This document shows, piece by piece, positions 63,956-64,000 of a stretch of DNA of 64,000 bases (the first letter of the stretch is position 1; every line of letters starts with the position of its first letter). The position numbers were made by a program, and so were the translations under genes. The stretch spans positions 1 to 64,000 of the forward strand of contig CAKVIC010000002.1 of assembly GCA_934754655.1 (NCBI GenBank), read 5' to 3'. The notes under the pieces are model-generated. The model was given only the letters and a program-made list of their open reading frames with translations, did not search any database and had not been told where the DNA came from. Source of the stretch: an uncultured Candidatus Melainabacteria bacterium (GTDB lineage Bacteria > Cyanobacteriota > Vampirovibrionia > Gastranaerophilales > Gastranaerophilaceae).

Positions 63956-64000
63956 ACAGCCTTTTCCTATTTTAAAGCATAGCTCCTACACTATATATTT

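Overview
The window is strongly AT-rich bacterial chromosome, densely packed with housekeeping genes on both strands. The best guess is a non-photosynthetic relative of Cyanobacteria (Vampirovibrionia/'Melainabacteria', Gastranaerophilales-like, usually animal gut). The grounds are a cyanobacterial-type ClpC and RpoZ, a RpoD-like sigma without region 1.1, a set of small lineage-type proteins that carry an N-terminal NFKG motif, and a flagellar system inside a very AT-rich genome. This placement is inference from remembered family features, not from a search.

Layout. 0-0.5 kb: tandem 203-bp repeats that look like duplicated tRNA tails. 0.5-9.2 kb, mostly minus strand: HU, a GNAT-like protein, alr-miaB, tRNA-Gly, a ComM-type ATPase, secreted and membrane proteins, rpoZ. 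9.3-11 kb: accessory stretch with a NERD-domain gene, tRNA-Arg with a duplicated tail, and a 267-bp structured repeat. 11-13 kb: holA-holB. 13-19.5 kb, minus: amidohydrolase, MFS transporter, sigma factor, and the run kinase-queD-uppP-deoC. 19.6-23.5 kb: glycosyltransferase, secreted protein, aminotransferase. 23.5-25 kb: a pair of degenerate-looking enzymes (PurD-like and histidine-phosphatase-like). 25-27.6 kb: motA-motB. 27.7-30 kb: lipoprotein, lgt, dehydrogenase. 30-37.5 kb: phosphomannomutase, tRNA-Pro with 106-bp tandem repeats, an NFKG protein, acetolactate synthase, mutS2. 37.7-45 kb: one giant fliD of 2432 codons. 45-51 kb: engB, two WYL regulators, coaX, an OmpA/MotB-like protein, fliL-fliM-fliN. 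51-56 kb: radical SAM protein, proS, PLP enzyme, rnhA. 56-57.7 kb: second copy of the structured repeat, split by 1.4 kb of accessory DNA. 57.8-61.5 kb: clpC and an ATP-grasp gene. 61.6-64 kb: a tandem duplication of a small NFKG-like gene plus a membrane-protein gene, with palindromic repeats and a GC-rich insertion.

How it fits together. Motor (MotA, MotB), switch (FliM, FliN), FliL and filament cap (FliD) genes are scattered in three blocks, with an extra MotB/OmpA-like protein beside fliL. The most unusual material is (1) the giant modular FliD; (2) a 98-bp element found three times, each copy directly followed by a tRNA 3' end or what looks like one; (3) a 267-bp element with terminal inverted repeats whose two copies differ by compensatory base changes in several stems; (4) a recurrent promoter layout with the start codon exactly 6 nt after the -10 box, which implies leaderless mRNAs. 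All coordinates were read by eye and no database comparison was made.
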